From Microvelia longipes (lineage: Eukaryota > Arthropoda > Insecta > Hemiptera > Veliidae): a stretch of DNA of 64,000 bases. The DNA is taken from positions 72,592,233 to 72,656,232 of the forward strand of contig JACMZG010000008.1 of NCBI GenBank assembly GCA_018340805.1, in the 5' to 3' direction. Position numbers and translations under genes: made by a program. The notes below the pieces were generated by a model. That model ran no database searches. It was not told the DNA's origin and was given only the letters and a program-made list of their open reading frames with translations. This document shows, piece after piece, positions 11,036 to 23,168 of this stretch; within the stretch, counting starts at the first letter, position 1, and the number at the start of each line of letters is the position of its first letter.

Positions 11036-11454
11036 ATATACGTATTATTATTTAGTCGCTATTACAATATATATACTTTTATGATGAAAATGTCATATAA
11101 ATAAATATAGATATAAATGAAACAAGCATAAAAGCTTTTTGCAATGCCCGGAAGAGTATTTTAAAAAAGTATAAAATTACTTTTAAGTAAAATTATTTTT
11201 TATGCAAACACAACCTTGAATAAAATTTGTTAATTTTAAAACAATGAGCATAAAATGAAACAGCAACTTTGCGTCAGGAATATTGACGCAACGTAATAAG
11301 ACGTCAATGAGTGCCTTTGTTAAAAATTATAAAGTAAAAAGTTATTATCACATTTCTCTTAGATAAGGTAAGAAACATCATACATTAGTCATCAGTTGTC
11401 AAATAAATCACCTGATATCACTAATAGTTATAATGCACCAAGGTAGTGAAGAAT

Positions 11455-11590
11455 GCTATTATTTCCCTGAGCAATTAGTTGGTTCCGAAGGCAAAAGCCG
11501 AGGTAACCCAAGCATTTAACTCCCGAGGCAAAGCCGCGATAGCCCAAGCATTTAACTCCCGAGGCAAAGCCCGGCGGCCTCCTTGTGGCC
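11455..11590. repeat. Short tandem duplication of a 37-bp unit
   Basis: The segment GGCAAAGCCG..CCCAAGCATTTAACTCCCGA is repeated twice and begins a third time. It is GC-rich relative to its surroundings and directly adjoins the family C copy. Confidence 0.7.
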
Positions 11591-11688
11591 CCCTCTTCTA
11601 TAATATATCCCCACCCTTTAACACCACTGAACTTAACAGATATTGTACATGTCTTTGAACTAGACGTATACATATATACAACATTATG

Positions 11689-11760
<72 letters not shown>

Positions 11761-12109
11761 AATATATATATATACATATATTTGTGTGTGTGTGTGTGTG
11801 TGTGGGTATGTGTATATATATCGTTTGCGCTATTTGTGATGGTTCGATTGAGCTGAAATTGGTCTTAATCGATTCAGCTTGCCGTCAACCTAAAAACGAG
11901 ATACCTAGTTTTAAAGCCATTTCAAGTTATGAAAACTTTTTTTTTCATGATGTCATAACTTTGATTAATGACGTTATAATTTTTCTATAAACAATAGGCC
12001 TCATAACCTCCACAACAACTAGCGATATATATGAAAGTTTCGTTTCAATTTGAGAAAGCCTTCGAGAGTTATCGTTTCTACCTACGTAAGGGTAGAAACT
12101 CTTATTATA

Positions 12110-12112
<3 letters not shown>
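11591..12112 (-). mobile_element. Family C repeat with internal microsatellite, minus
   Basis: 11591-11690 matches the reverse complement of about 28755-28860, and 11825-12112 matches the reverse complement of 28443-28735. Between them lies a 125-base (TA)n(GT)n run. In the 28-kb copy the same position holds only a short TATATATA stretch. Confidence 0.75.
11692..11815. repeat. (TA)n and (GT)n microsatellite inside family C
   Basis: Long TA run followed by ten GT-type units. ORFs here that translate as IYIYIY or CVCV are repeat artefacts. Confidence 0.9.
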
Positions 12113-12155
<43 letters not shown>

Positions 12156-12180
12156 TAATATTATATATATATATATATTT
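12113..12180. repeat. (TA)n microsatellite
   Basis: Directly abuts the outer edge of the family C copy. The same edge of the C copies at 14443 and 28443 is also next to TA repeats. Confidence 0.9.
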
Positions 12181-12394
12181 TTTCGGCCATCTTTTTGTTA
12201 TCAGGAAGCCAATAGGATCCCCCAACCGACCCCCCCTCACTCACACCCAGAACTACCGTCATCCTAACAACCTCATAAGCGTCATTTACATAATGAAAAT
12301 TCCCTAAAATCATATTCACACGGTAGGTAATAAACGGTAGGTAAATAATTTTAACTATAACTATTGTCTCAGTCGAAAGGCAAGGAATGTATAA

Positions 12395-12830
12395 AATATT
12401 CTAGCGCGAAGGTCCGGAAGCTGGGAAAATTTTCTTTGTAATACATGCTTTCTTGCTTATCAATCCAATTTTCGCTTAATTTTTCGGTTTATACTCCATA
12501 ATCGGAGCACTAGTGTTACGACTTGTTACTTAATTTTTCGAATTTTTCAAAGAAAATGCGCATATTTATTTCAGAGATAATACTCTACATAGCACATTAT
12601 TATTTTCACTTATTTAAAGATCAGTTTATGCTTATTTCGAGCTAATTTTCTTTGAAAAATTCGAAAAATTGACAAGTAGCGACTCTACTCCCCAGTTTTA
12701 AATTAAAATACTGTAAATAAGACGATACAAAATTTGCGCCGGTACCAAGATTCGAACATAGGAACCCTAGGTACGAGTTGTCCAATTGACTCCGGACCGA
12801 TTTCATACGATTCAGCACCCCAAAAAACAT
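12395..12830 (-). repeat. Family F repeat with tRNA-like head
   Basis: 12395-12500 matches 62300-62400 (TTTCTTGCTTATCAATCCAA). At 12725-12800 the minus strand has GGTCCGGAGTCAATTGGACA followed by a B-box-like TTCGAATCTTGG, as at 16432. An internal inverted repeat pairs 12535-12558 with 12648-12672. Most likely a tRNA-derived SINE or a composite. Confidence 0.55.
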
Positions 12831-13740
12831 CGTAAACGGGACCCTACTCGAAATTTCTTTGTTACAGACCGTTATTTTGGTTCCCTGTTATCGCTCACGG
12901 TTTTTTGACTTTTTGGACACTTTAAGTTTCGTATCGCCTTCGGCCTGGGTTCATATGACTCAGCGCCCCAATAAACATAAATAAGGACCTTTTTTCGCTT
13001 TTGGAAATAGAAAACTTCATGGGAGTTTCCATGAAACATTTAGCAATAAGAAAATGTTTGCACTCGAAATATGTTACAGAAGCAGACTTTTGAAGCAAGT
13101 TTGGATATTTTTCTCCAGTCAAGTAGTAAATTATTAACAAGTTTTAATTGCCTCAGCTTGTTTACTCTTAGGACCCGCTCTACTGCAGATCTATACATCA
13201 AAATTACGAATAAAAATACGAATTACTTAGTGTAAAGTTAGTTCGTGTACCACTTAACTTCTAAATTGACCAAAAATACCTTTCAGGAAATAAAATTTAG
13301 CAGCGCTTTGAAAACACATTTACAAATGTATTTCCTAAAATTCTCTTGAATTAAATCTGCACAAGCTTCTCTATAGCGGAAGTTAGAAAACTTAAGTAGA
13401 AAGAAAATGACCGACAATTTTCTAATTGAAAATGAAAAAATGATCATTTCGAGGCTTCATTCCAAATATTAAATGTTCAGTTAAAAATAAGTCAAACAAC
13501 AAATAATATAAGGAAATTCTTAAAACTTAAGTATTGACAGTACTAAATTTAATTAAGTTAAATTTATCTTATAAGTTCAGTTGGCGATTGCATGTAGTAT
13601 ATTATTACATTATTTATATTTTACTGACGTATAATATTTTTTCGTAATTCTGTGTCTGCATATTAGTCAGTTTTATCATTTAATTAATAGTATACCTATA
13701 AGTATCATAGGAATGGAGAACAAATCGTGCATATAGACAA
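12831..13740. other. No gene seen; diverged repeats
   Basis: 12845-13000 contains pieces that recur at 3880-3960 and 16550-16620 (a GACCGTTATTTTGGTTTCCTG block). The ORF at 12922-13140 has no recognisable domain. The rest is unique AT-rich sequence. Confidence 0.35.
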
Positions 13741-13744
13741 CAAT

Positions 13745-13795
13745 ATGAGCCTTCGGCCCGTAGACGCTAAGCGGCGTAAGCCCCTTGGGCATTGA
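13745..13795. repeat. Short GC-rich hairpin cluster
   Basis: CCTTCGGCCCGTAGACGCTA then AGCGGCGTAAGCCCCTTGGG. Weak stems (ACGC with GCGT; CCC with GGG). It looks like a decayed piece of the hairpin train at 29432-29669, whose last hairpin also contains GGGCCGAAGGCCC. Confidence 0.4.
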
Positions 13796-13802
13796 GATAT
13801 AT

Positions 13803-14084
13803 ACTGGATGGGGCATAGCCTATCTTAATACATTGAGAGACCTTAAAAATCTTTTTGGGGCTCTGTGTAACCTAATTGAAACCTCCTCCACGAGAGAGTT
13901 AAGGTTATAATATATCAATTGTTTTCGGTTCCCGTACATTGTTTGTGTTGTGATTTGTATTTTAAACATTCTACAATACAATTTAATGTTTTTTTTGTCT
14001 GTTTATTTAATTATATTGATAATCGAATGTGGCCAGGTTACTTTTTCGAAGTTTCAAAACTCAATCAATAAGGTCCCCTCTAGT
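13803..14084 (+). mobile_element. MITE family A, plus copy
   Basis: Starts ACTGGATGGGGC and ends GTCCCCTCTAGT. The body is full length and close to the 1948 copy. Confidence 0.8.
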
Positions 14085-14094
14085 AATATATCTC

Positions 14095-14442
<348 letters not shown>

Positions 14443-14445
<3 letters not shown>

Positions 14446-14575
14446 GGCGAACGATAACACTCAAAGGCTTTTTTCAAGTCGAAACGAAACTTTCCATATC
14501 GCTAGATGTGTGACAGGTTACGAGGCCTATAGTTAGTAAATAATTTATGGCGTCATGAAAAAAACAATTTAACGT
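14443..14575 (+). repeat. Family C fragment, plus
   Basis: GGCGAACGATAACACTCAAA and the following 100 bases match 28467-28600. Adjoins the microsatellite on its left, like the other C copies. Confidence 0.65.
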
Positions 14576-15423
<848 letters not shown>

Positions 15424-15594
15424 TTAACTAGCAAAGTTAAGATAATATTTAGTTGTTGGTAAGAGCCGGGTGATACGAAATGGGACGAGAGAACGAATAA
15501 TGTCCCATTGTCCGATCCGGTCGGGTGCTCGACCCAGACTAAGACTAGCTTGCCTGCGTAGCTAGCCCCCTCTAAAGAGAGTTCCTACTACCAC

Positions 15595-16238
15595 CCTTAT
15601 CTAAACACTGTCAACCTACACTACACTACCCTTAGCTTGAGGTCGACCAACCCCTTAAAGAATTATAAGGGCGCGTTCAGAAATCTTTACCGCTAAAGAC
15701 CATACTCTATTTACCGGTTAAAATAGAGTCTATTTAAATAAATTTGACTTGAGATCTATTTCTTATTAGCTATTTTGACCTGAGTAGATATTTCGACTTA
15801 AAACATAGATATTTCTACTTAAAACATAGATATTTCTACTTAAAACATAGATATTTCTATTTAAAACATAGATATTTCTACTTAAAACATAGACATTTCT
15901 ATTAAAAACATAGATATTTCTATTTTAAACATAGATATTTCTATTTAAAACAGATATTTCGACCTAAAACGTAGATATTTGTACCAAATACGTATAGGTA
16001 TCTCGACCTAAAATACGTAGATAAAATATCATAGAATTATTGATCAGGCTATTTAAACAAGTTTAAAGTTATGAGGTCACTACCTCATTACTACCACTGT
16101 CAGATAAAATAAAATTCTATTTATTTTATATGGTCTTTAGCGGTGAACATTTCTGAACGCGCTCTTCTAGTTCTTTATGGGGTTGGTCAACCTCAAGCTA
16201 AGAGTAGTGTAGTGTAGGTTGACAGTGTTTAGATAAGG
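15595..16238. mobile_element. Non-autonomous TIR element with 21-bp satellite core
   Basis: Ends are inverted repeats of about 120 bp: CCTTATCTAAACACTGTCAA at the left and its complement ending at 16238. The arms also contain an inverted GGTCTTTAGCGGT segment. Between the arms is a 21-bp tandem array. No ORF. It begins 187 bases upstream of the SIK start codon, so it occupies the putative promoter or 5' UTR region. Confidence 0.85.
15780..16015. repeat. 21-bp tandem repeat, about 11 units
   Basis: Units of AAAACATAGATATTTCTACT plus T with small variation, forming the core of the TIR element. Confidence 0.9.
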
Positions 16239-16431
16239 ATTGTTTGATTCAATTCAATTAGTGGAATAGAAATTAGTTGAATAGAATAGTTGAATTACCT
16301 GAAATGTTTTGCGTTCTTACATTGAAATGATAATTGATTATATTATTCCTGTTATTATACATATGACGAACATTATTGTTACAACATAATTTTATTAGTT
16401 TTTACTGAATATAAAAAGGTACAAAAGTAGC

Positions 16432-16620
16432 TCCGGAACCAAGATTTGAACTTGAGAACATAGCTTTGAGTAGTCTTATCGACTCCGGACTGGTTTTATT
16501 AGATTCAGCACCCCCAAAAACATCGAAAATGACACCCTTCTCAAAAATTACTTTTTTTAACGACCGTTATTTTGGTTTCCTGTTATTTTCCACAGTGTTT
16601 TCGACTTTTTGGTCACTCAT
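16432..16620 (-). repeat. Family F / tRNA-like SINE, minus
   Basis: On the minus strand: AGTCCGGAGTCGATAAGACT (A-box region) and then GTTCAAATCTTGGTTCCGG (B-box region) ending at 16432. The upstream part (16500-16620) matches 12800-12915. Probably an old tRNA-derived SINE. Confidence 0.55.
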
Positions 16621-16659
16621 ATTGGTATATTTTATATTACATTTTTTGACATACCTCTC

Positions 16660-17016
16660 TATTTACATTGAGAGGCAATCATCAGCTTCTTCTTCTTCTT
16701 GGCTGCAAGCTAGCGGTGTGAACGACGAGTTGTATAGTTTCTTTTGCTATATTTTGAGATATCAAATAATTCAGGTGTTCGTAGAGATTAATCATAACAG
16801 ATTTTAGCAGTTGTCATAATTGCAACAATTTTACTTACCTGCATAGATCCTGTAGTATACAAAAGAAATAAATGAATAAATGAAACGATAAGGGTACGAT
16901 ACAATCAAGTATTACACTCTATATACCCTTGCAAACACTACCTCTAAAGTTGATTCGCTTTTCTGGCACGCCGCCAAGGAGAAGAAGCTGATGATTGCCA
17001 CTCAATGTAAATAGGG
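16660..17016. mobile_element. Foldback element
   Basis: Arms of about 45-55 bp: CTATTTACATTGAGAGGCAA at 16660 pairs with ATTGCCACTCAATGTAAATAG ending at 17016, continuing through ATCATCAGCTTCTTCTTC. The unpaired centre is about 250 bp. The ORF across it is not a gene. Confidence 0.8.
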
Positions 17017-17269
17017 CCCTAACTATTGCCAACCTAGCAACTTCACATTGAAACGCCTATGACAGTCTCCATCCAATACGGACATGACTTGGCGGGACAG
17101 AAAAGTTGATTTCCCTACTTTTTTGGACCAAAGACTTGGCGGGGAGTTTTTTACCACATGTGGTTTTTGGTAAGATTTCATAACTTTTTTACGGCTTCTG
17201 TTTTATGTAAAAACAGAAGTAAACAAGATACGTATAGTAGATAAAGCTGTAAAGAGTGTCAAGGTAATG

Positions 17270-17745
17270 TATACACCACTCTCAAGCTCTGTTTTCTGCG
17301 ACGCGTACAACATAGGAATTATGAATTTGGTATTTATTGATACAGGAATGTTAATAGGCATCAGACAAATCCATAAGTCCTCCAACACCAAAATCCATTC
17401 ATTATTAAAGAGTACAGATGGGTCAATTTAAATAAAAGTAGCATTCACAAGCTTAGTTTTTAGCTCCGTGTTTAGCACAGGAATGTGGAATTTGAGATTT
17501 TATCAGATAGGACTACACACAGGCATAAGACAAATTTAATAAGTCACCGCATATCAAAATGTGTTCAGTAGTTCAGGTTGTAGGTGCGTAACATATAAAA
17601 CTATCGTTCGCTAGCTTCGTTTTTCGCTCCGCTTTTAGCATAAGAATGTCGAACTTGAGTTTTTATGAGGTAGGAATGCACACGAGCATAAGACGGACCC
17701 AAGCCGTTCTCATACGTCAAAATCCATTCAATAGTTTCGGCTAGA
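17270..17745. repeat. Three diverged tandem units of about 165 bp
   Basis: The blocks at 17280-17420, 17450-17590 and 17610-17745 share the order 'GCATAAGAC', 'AATCCATTCA', 'TAGCACAGGAATGT' and similar. They are old tandem duplicates with no coding potential. Confidence 0.55.
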
Positions 17746-17794
17746 GTGCCTATATAACATGTTATATAGCCTATATGTTATATAGGCACTCTAG
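17741..17794. mobile_element. 54-bp hairpin insertion flanked by TTTCGG
   Basis: Arms 17741-17760 and 17775-17794 are exact 20-bp reverse complements (CTAGAGTGCCTATATAACAT) around a 14-base loop. TTTCGG occurs immediately before and after the hairpin. Removing the hairpin and one TTTCGG restores the continuous parental sequence, so this looks like a tiny insertion with a 6-bp target duplication. Confidence 0.75.
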
Positions 17795-17799
17795 TTTCG

Positions 17800-18488
17800 G
17801 CTTGTGGTGCATCAACAAAAAAGTGCAGGAAGTATAAGAAGTCATTAAAAATGCCATTTTCAAACCTCTTTTTCCCCACTTTTACAAGGCCGATTTGGAT
17901 GATTTTTTTATTTTTTATCTACAAGGCACGCCCTTAAAAGATGTTATAATATTATTTATATAACTATAGCCGTTTACACGCTTCAGACCCTCAAAAACCC
18001 TACTTTATTGTGTACAGTATAATATACACTGGCTGCTATAGTAGGTTATTGACATTTTTTTAAAGGCTAAGCGGGGTATTTCTTCTTTTCTAACATTTTT
18101 CTTGACTAGGCGGGGCGGAACGCTGCTGCATTCCTAAATAAGTGCTATAAATATGAAATAAAAGTATTCCCCCTGATTAAGGAAAAAGAGAGGAAAATAA
18201 AACAATAGCCAAAAAACAAATGGTAAATTTTGTAAAATATTTGTTTATTTATTAATAACTACATAGAACCGTAATATTTTAAGACTAAATGGTAATAAAA
18301 ACAGTTAACAATTGAAATATTTTCAGTATAAAATATACTAGTCAGTACCAAACTTTATTCGTATTTTTTTAATTATATTAGTTTTTATTAATATGCCAGT
18401 TTGCATGAAAAATGTGATGTTTAAAACCAAAAGTTTAAGTGAGTATTGGAAATATTTGTTTTTTATGCCTTCTTGTATAATAAAGTAG
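17800..18488. other. No gene seen
   Basis: AT-rich sequence with no repeat pair or exon that I could support. Confidence 0.4.
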
Positions 18489-18930
18489 GCATATAGATAT
18501 TATCACAAGAGAGGCCCTAATGGTTGAGTTTTGAAACAAAAAAAGTAAACCAATAACAACACCAAAATCTCTCCACAAAACCTTTATTAAAACCATAGCC
18601 GGCTCTTGACCTCACGATCATTAGGAGAGTAGAAGAAGGAGAATCCTAGTCTGACTTTTTAGACAGAGTCCGCTATATGACTAGGATTATCCTTCTTCAA
18701 CTCTCCGGCACTGATGATGATCGTGAGGTCGAAAACCGGCTCTGGTTCTAATTAAGGTTTTGTGGAGAGATTTTGGTGTTGTTATTTGTTAACTGTGTTT
18801 ACTCTACTGCTCAGTTTTCTGTTAATAAAATAGTAACCTGATTATTATTATAATCAAATTAACAGTACAAAATTATAGTAACTTATAGAATAGAACATTA
18901 AAAATACCCAATCTACGGAGTACCTCGTAA
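18489..18930 (-). mobile_element. MITE family A interrupted by a foldback
   Basis: 18489-18552 (GGCCCTAATGGTTGAGTTTT and on) and 18825-18930 (TAGTAACCTGATTATTATTA and on) are consecutive parts of a minus-strand MITE A. The foldback at 18553-18786 separates them. Confidence 0.65.
18553..18786. mobile_element. Foldback element inserted in MITE A
   Basis: Arms of about 105 bp: ACACCAAAATCTCTCCACAA at the left pairs with the right end TTGTGGAGAGATTTTGGTGT, and CCTCACGATCAT pairs with ATGATCGTGAGG. The apex is near 18655-18665. Confidence 0.85.
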
Positions 18931-19300
18931 CTCTTCCTCACTATCTTGGACAAGTTTTGATCGTACTCAGATAAATCAACAAAGGTACTGCAGCAAATCT
19001 ACTGACTCGCTTCGCTTGTCCTCAGATAGTAAATACATGCGTTTTATTCCCAGCGGTCATCTATTCAGACACTGACCCCGCTCGATTGCTGCTTAACTTT
19101 TATGATCCAACTAAAACCGATGATATACTTGCCATATTAAAATGAAACATAGTATATATATTTATCACATAAAGAGATATTATGTTTAAGAATGCAGTCT
19201 TCATTATTTGTAATTATATATACATATTATATAGAACATCAGTCCAAGAAATTTACTCTTTTATAAGGGTTATAAACTTGAATTAAATTTCAATTCAATT
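18920..19300 (-). repeat. Family K, minus
   Basis: GAGTACCTCGTAACTCTTCC, GACTCGCTTCGCTTGTCCTC and GACCCCGCTCGATTGCTGCTT follow the order of the reverse complement of 52560-52740. The tail after 19140 resembles 63510-63600. Confidence 0.6.
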
Positions 19301-19333
19301 GGATTATTTTTAATTTTTTATAAAACGTATATA

Positions 19334-19572
19334 CGCATAGAGAGGGGGCATAGGCTATCTCAATACATTGAAAGGCCTGAAACATCCTATTGGAGCTCTC
19401 AGGGGCTCCGTGTAACCTCATTGAAAACTTCCTTCAAGAGTGAGTTAAGGTCATAATTAATTAATTTATATCGGTTTCCCGCACATTTGTTTTGTTTTGA
19501 TTTGTATTTTTAACAATCTTTTTTATAAGTTACTGAAAATTTGTACTGATTATTTGATTATATTTGTTGCAA
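19334..19572 (+). mobile_element. MITE family A, 3'-truncated
   Basis: Has the left end (ATAGAGAGGGGGCATAG) and most of the body. It stops in the GTGTGTGATA segment, where a (TA)n microsatellite (19580-19661) begins. Confidence 0.7.
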
Positions 19573-19578
19573 AGGTGT

Positions 19579-19579
<1 letters not shown>

Positions 19580-19661
<82 letters not shown>
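19580..19661. repeat. (TA)n microsatellite
   Basis: About 40 uninterrupted TA units directly after the truncated MITE A. Confidence 0.95.
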
Positions 19662-19663
<2 letters not shown>

Positions 19664-20250
19664 GTCTATTTACATACACATCTATGAATTCGATTTAGCG
19701 ATCTTCAGGTGGTGATTTGATTAATAAATGGGTTAATCAATTGATTAATAAATTTGATTAATTTTTGATTAATATTAATTAAAATTTTTAAATTAATAAA
19801 TGAGTATCGATTTTTTCATTAAAAAACTTCCCTTCTTGCTGTAAGGTATAGAGAAGCAAATATTCATATTAAAAATAATCTATTAAAACATTTGCTATAC
19901 ACCTAAATGTTGATTTTAAACTAACACAGCATTAATTCCATTCTACTGGCACTTATTTATTATTTTCATTAAATTTATATATAAATATATTTAATTAAAA
20001 TAATTAAGAATTGTTAAATAAAAAAGGAAGGATGTACCAGACATCAGATGACATTTGGGATTAGCATTGATTGTAAGCTGTATTTAGCATTCAGTGGAAA
20101 AAGATAGTATGTTTACCAAGTGGAACATTCTGGATGCACCAACATTCAGGCGAAATATGGTCTTAGACTTTTGAAAATGGTTTCTACCCCATATGGACAA
20201 ATGGGAGTTCAAATTTACTATTATTATTTTTGCAACTATTACCTAAATAT
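19662..20250. other. No gene seen
   Basis: AT-rich sequence with short local TTGATTAAT repeats at 19715-19790. Nothing else recognised. Confidence 0.4.
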
Positions 20251-20545
20251 AGAGTCACCTGTGGTGTAGTGGTTAAGGTACGCAGCCAATACACAGAATG
20301 AGTGGACTTTAAACTTCTGAGTTTATTTAGTCATGGGTTCAATCCCAGCACAGGACTCTAGGATTTATATGAGAGGGATAAAAATTCTGCGTACCACGTC
20401 TTTCAGAAGGGAAGTAAAGCCAGTGGTCTAGAGTCTGTGCGTTGTCAGGTTCTCATTAAAGATCCCTTATTCTAAATGAAACTGGGTATAGGCAAAATTC
20501 AGGACCCTCATAGTAGATTCATTATAATACTATAGTGTGTCTGCC
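20251..20545 (+). mobile_element. tRNA-derived SINE
   Basis: The tRNA-like head has an A-box-like TGGTGTAGTGGTTAAGG at about 20262 and a B-box GGGTTCAATCCC at 20335-20346. The body contains GTACCACGTCTTTCAGAAGG and TCTCATTAAAGATCCC, a block order typical of SINEs with a conserved central domain. Length and internal RNA polymerase III promoter fit a SINE. The inserted sequence between the boxes is longer than in a tRNA, so it is not a functional tRNA gene. Confidence 0.75.
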
Positions 20546-20879
20546 TTGTTCCTAGTTTTCAATAGACTATATGAGTCAGTGAAAATATGTATGATTGCTT
20601 GGGGAAAAAATGAGAAGAACCATAGAAATTCACGGGTCTTCTGTCTAGATTAGATGAAATATACCTACAATTGAAATTAAAAGGAGTAGAACACTATCTT
20701 AGGGAGCTGGCAAAAAGGGCCCAACAACGTGGCCTACTTGCCAGGTAGTTACTACCACTCCCCCCACCTACCATATTACTATTACCCAAATATGATAATT
20801 TTGTTGCCACTTTTAGTAACGTTAAAATAGAAATTGCATTAAATCCTAACAAATTTGATACATATATCACTATATTTAG

Positions 20880-20930
20880 GGGCTTCCTGTAGTGAAATGG
20901 TTAGCACGTGGGCCTCTCTATACACTTATA
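20880..20930 (+). repeat. tRNA-like SINE head, fragment
   Basis: GGCTTCCTGTAGTGAAATGG followed by TTAGCACGTGGGCC looks like an A-box region. No matching B box follows, so it is a fragment. Confidence 0.35.
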
Positions 20931-21819
20931 ACACTATGATTAATTGTAACAAACTTTAAGCGAAATTGAGCACCACCAGTGGTGTCAAAAAAGCAACCAA
21001 CTACAATGGTACCACTGTCACCTAACCTCAATAACATAAAATATCTTCCTTTTTTATATATTTTTTATTTTTAACAATTTTATTTACTTAAAATAAATTA
21101 ATTTTAAAAATGAGTAACCAATGAGTGGTAACAAATAAGAAAAACTAATGAACAAAAATGAAGATGAATAGATATTTACCTTTATGGATTTTATCTCTTT
21201 GGATTTATGGATATTTAAATGAACAAAAAAATTAAGAAGAAAATATTTAAATTATAAGCGCTAGTGGATTTTTTACAAAAGGATGTAAATAAAAGTCTAT
21301 CCACAAATAAATTTCAACCAATGTAATGATGGCAAAACCGACCGGTTTTGTCATCAAAGTCATAAGACAATCAATGAACATTAACTGTTTTAAAACTCTC
21401 TTTAGGAATGGTTCGGTTATTTTCTAAATAATTGGTAAAGAGATATACATGAGCGTAGACTTCTGGGGTACAGCTCTTAAACCATTAAGTTTCCGGATGA
21501 AAAAGGTCCATAAAGTTTGTGTTAGAAACAGATGTGAGACAAATCGCCAATGAATATATTCAGTCAGATGTTTAGTTTGCATTATTAAGACTGTCAAAGT
21601 GTCTATTAACACAACTTTACACTCCATGCAGATTTAGAGTCCCAGTCTGGGATATGCCATGAGTTAATAGGCACTAAATTTTGAATCAATCCAAATAAAA
21701 ATTCTGTGTTTTACAATTTTTTTAAGTATTCATCAGCCATTAATGGTGTTAATGACGACATACAAAGATTATTTTTACGCTCAACTAGAGATAAGGATTG
21801 ATAATTAGTTAGTAGAATA
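20931..21819. other. No gene seen
   Basis: Unique AT-rich sequence. The ORF 21424-21627 (-) has no recognised domain or splice support. Confidence 0.35.
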
Positions 21820-22262
21820 CAAAGAGACTTATACTACTAGAGGGAGGACTAGGGTTGAATATTACAGTGATAAGGGGTCTGGTAGTGTGACAATATCGAT
21901 TAGGTCCCATAACTGTACTTACTCCTACTCTAGGGAGACTAGAAATTCCCCAACCCACTACAACCCCACTTGGTGCACAAATGTATAATGCACCCTGCAA
22001 ACAGCAGGCATTTTTCAATAACGTCACATTAAATCACTTCATACAATGCAGATAACTAAAGAATATATGAGGTAGATAATAATTTAAAACGCATTTTAAA
22101 TTCATTTTACTTACAAAAGCCAATCAAAACACCAAATTTAAGACACCATTTTACGTAATTTTGAAAAATTATATGATATTTATGTGAAATTGTAATTCTT
22201 AGGAGCTACCAAAGCAATGATAAGAGCCCTTGTATCCTCCGTCAAGTAGTATAAGTCTCTTT
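21820..22262 (-). mobile_element. MITE family I, complete copy
   Basis: Terminal inverted repeats of about 18 bp: CAAAGAGACTTATACTACT at the left and AGTAGTATAAGTCTCTTTG at the right. The left half matches the reverse complement of 38150-38358. The apparent 72-residue ORF inside is shared with the 38-kb copy only as repeat sequence. Confidence 0.8.
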
Positions 22263-22285
22263 GGTTGAATATTATTAAGTTTAAA

Positions 22286-22436
22286 AATCTGAAGCATAAA
22301 CACACTAGGTTTCACAATAATAACAAACAAACCATGTACAGATAGACTTGTTAAAACCACTCAGGAGGTCTTAAAAAACCTGAAACTCAAAATCCAGGTG
22401 AAATCCCAGTTTCAGTGTAAACACAATACTTTTCCT
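22286..22436. repeat. Repeat shared with 30447-30580 and family K
   Basis: Block order ACACTAGG, a poor CA stretch, ACTTGTTAAAACCACTCAGG, CCTGAAA and ATCCCAGTTTC is shared with 30447-30580, and in reverse with 5500-5620. Both copies lie right beside foldback family G. Confidence 0.5.
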
Positions 22437-22438
22437 CT

Positions 22439-23168
22439 TAGTCCAGGAGCCGGTCCTAAAAAAGTGACACATTTTATACTGCTTCAAACCATTTTTAAAA
22501 AAAAATATACCTTACCTGATGAAGAAAAAAAATTAGACCACCTTTCTAGAGTGAAGCCCTTCATATGATTGCGCACACTCAAAGTTTTCGAAAATCCCAC
22601 AAATTTTAGATTTCTTGAAGTAAGTGGTTCCCTATTGGTTGAGTGTAAAACTTGAAGATAACATTTTTTAAATGTGACGAATTTTCCAACAAATCAAGCA
22701 TTTATTCGTCAAAATCAGATTATCAGAACCTAAGTTATGGCATTTGCAAAATGCTAAAAACGTAAATCATTTTTTGCAAAAAAAAATTTTTAAAAAATGC
22801 AAAAATGTAGACTTTTGTGAAAGTAATTCGCTAACATTGCATAAATTAACAATTTATGCAATTTAACAATTTGGTGCTTTTGTGAATGTCATAACTTTGG
22901 TTGCAGTTATTCCATTTTAATGAATAAACACTTAACTTATTGGAAATTTTGTCAGCTTTAAAAAATGTCCTCTTCAAGTTTAACATACGACCAACAGGGA
23001 ACCACTTATTAAAAGAAATTTAAAATTTAAGTGATTTTCAAAGTTAGGATAGGTACTTAGGATAGGTAGACTATGTTTTTTCTTCATCATTTAAGGTCTA
23101 TTTAAAAAAAAAATTTGGTTTGAAGTAGTACAAGATAAGCATGTTATTTTAGATCCGGCTTCTAGACT
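22439..23168. mobile_element. Foldback family G, copy 1
   Basis: A nearly complete palindrome of 730 bp with arms of about 340 bp. The left end TTAGTCCAGGAGCCGG pairs with the right end CCGGCTTCTAGACTAT. Near-central blocks AGTAAGTGGTTCCCTATTGG and CCAACAGGGAACCACTTATT are also inverted. No ORF with a recognisable product. Confidence 0.85.

Noticed and set aside
20262..20346. tRNA gene
   Set aside because: A and B boxes are present but spacing and arms do not fold as a tRNA, and a SINE body follows.
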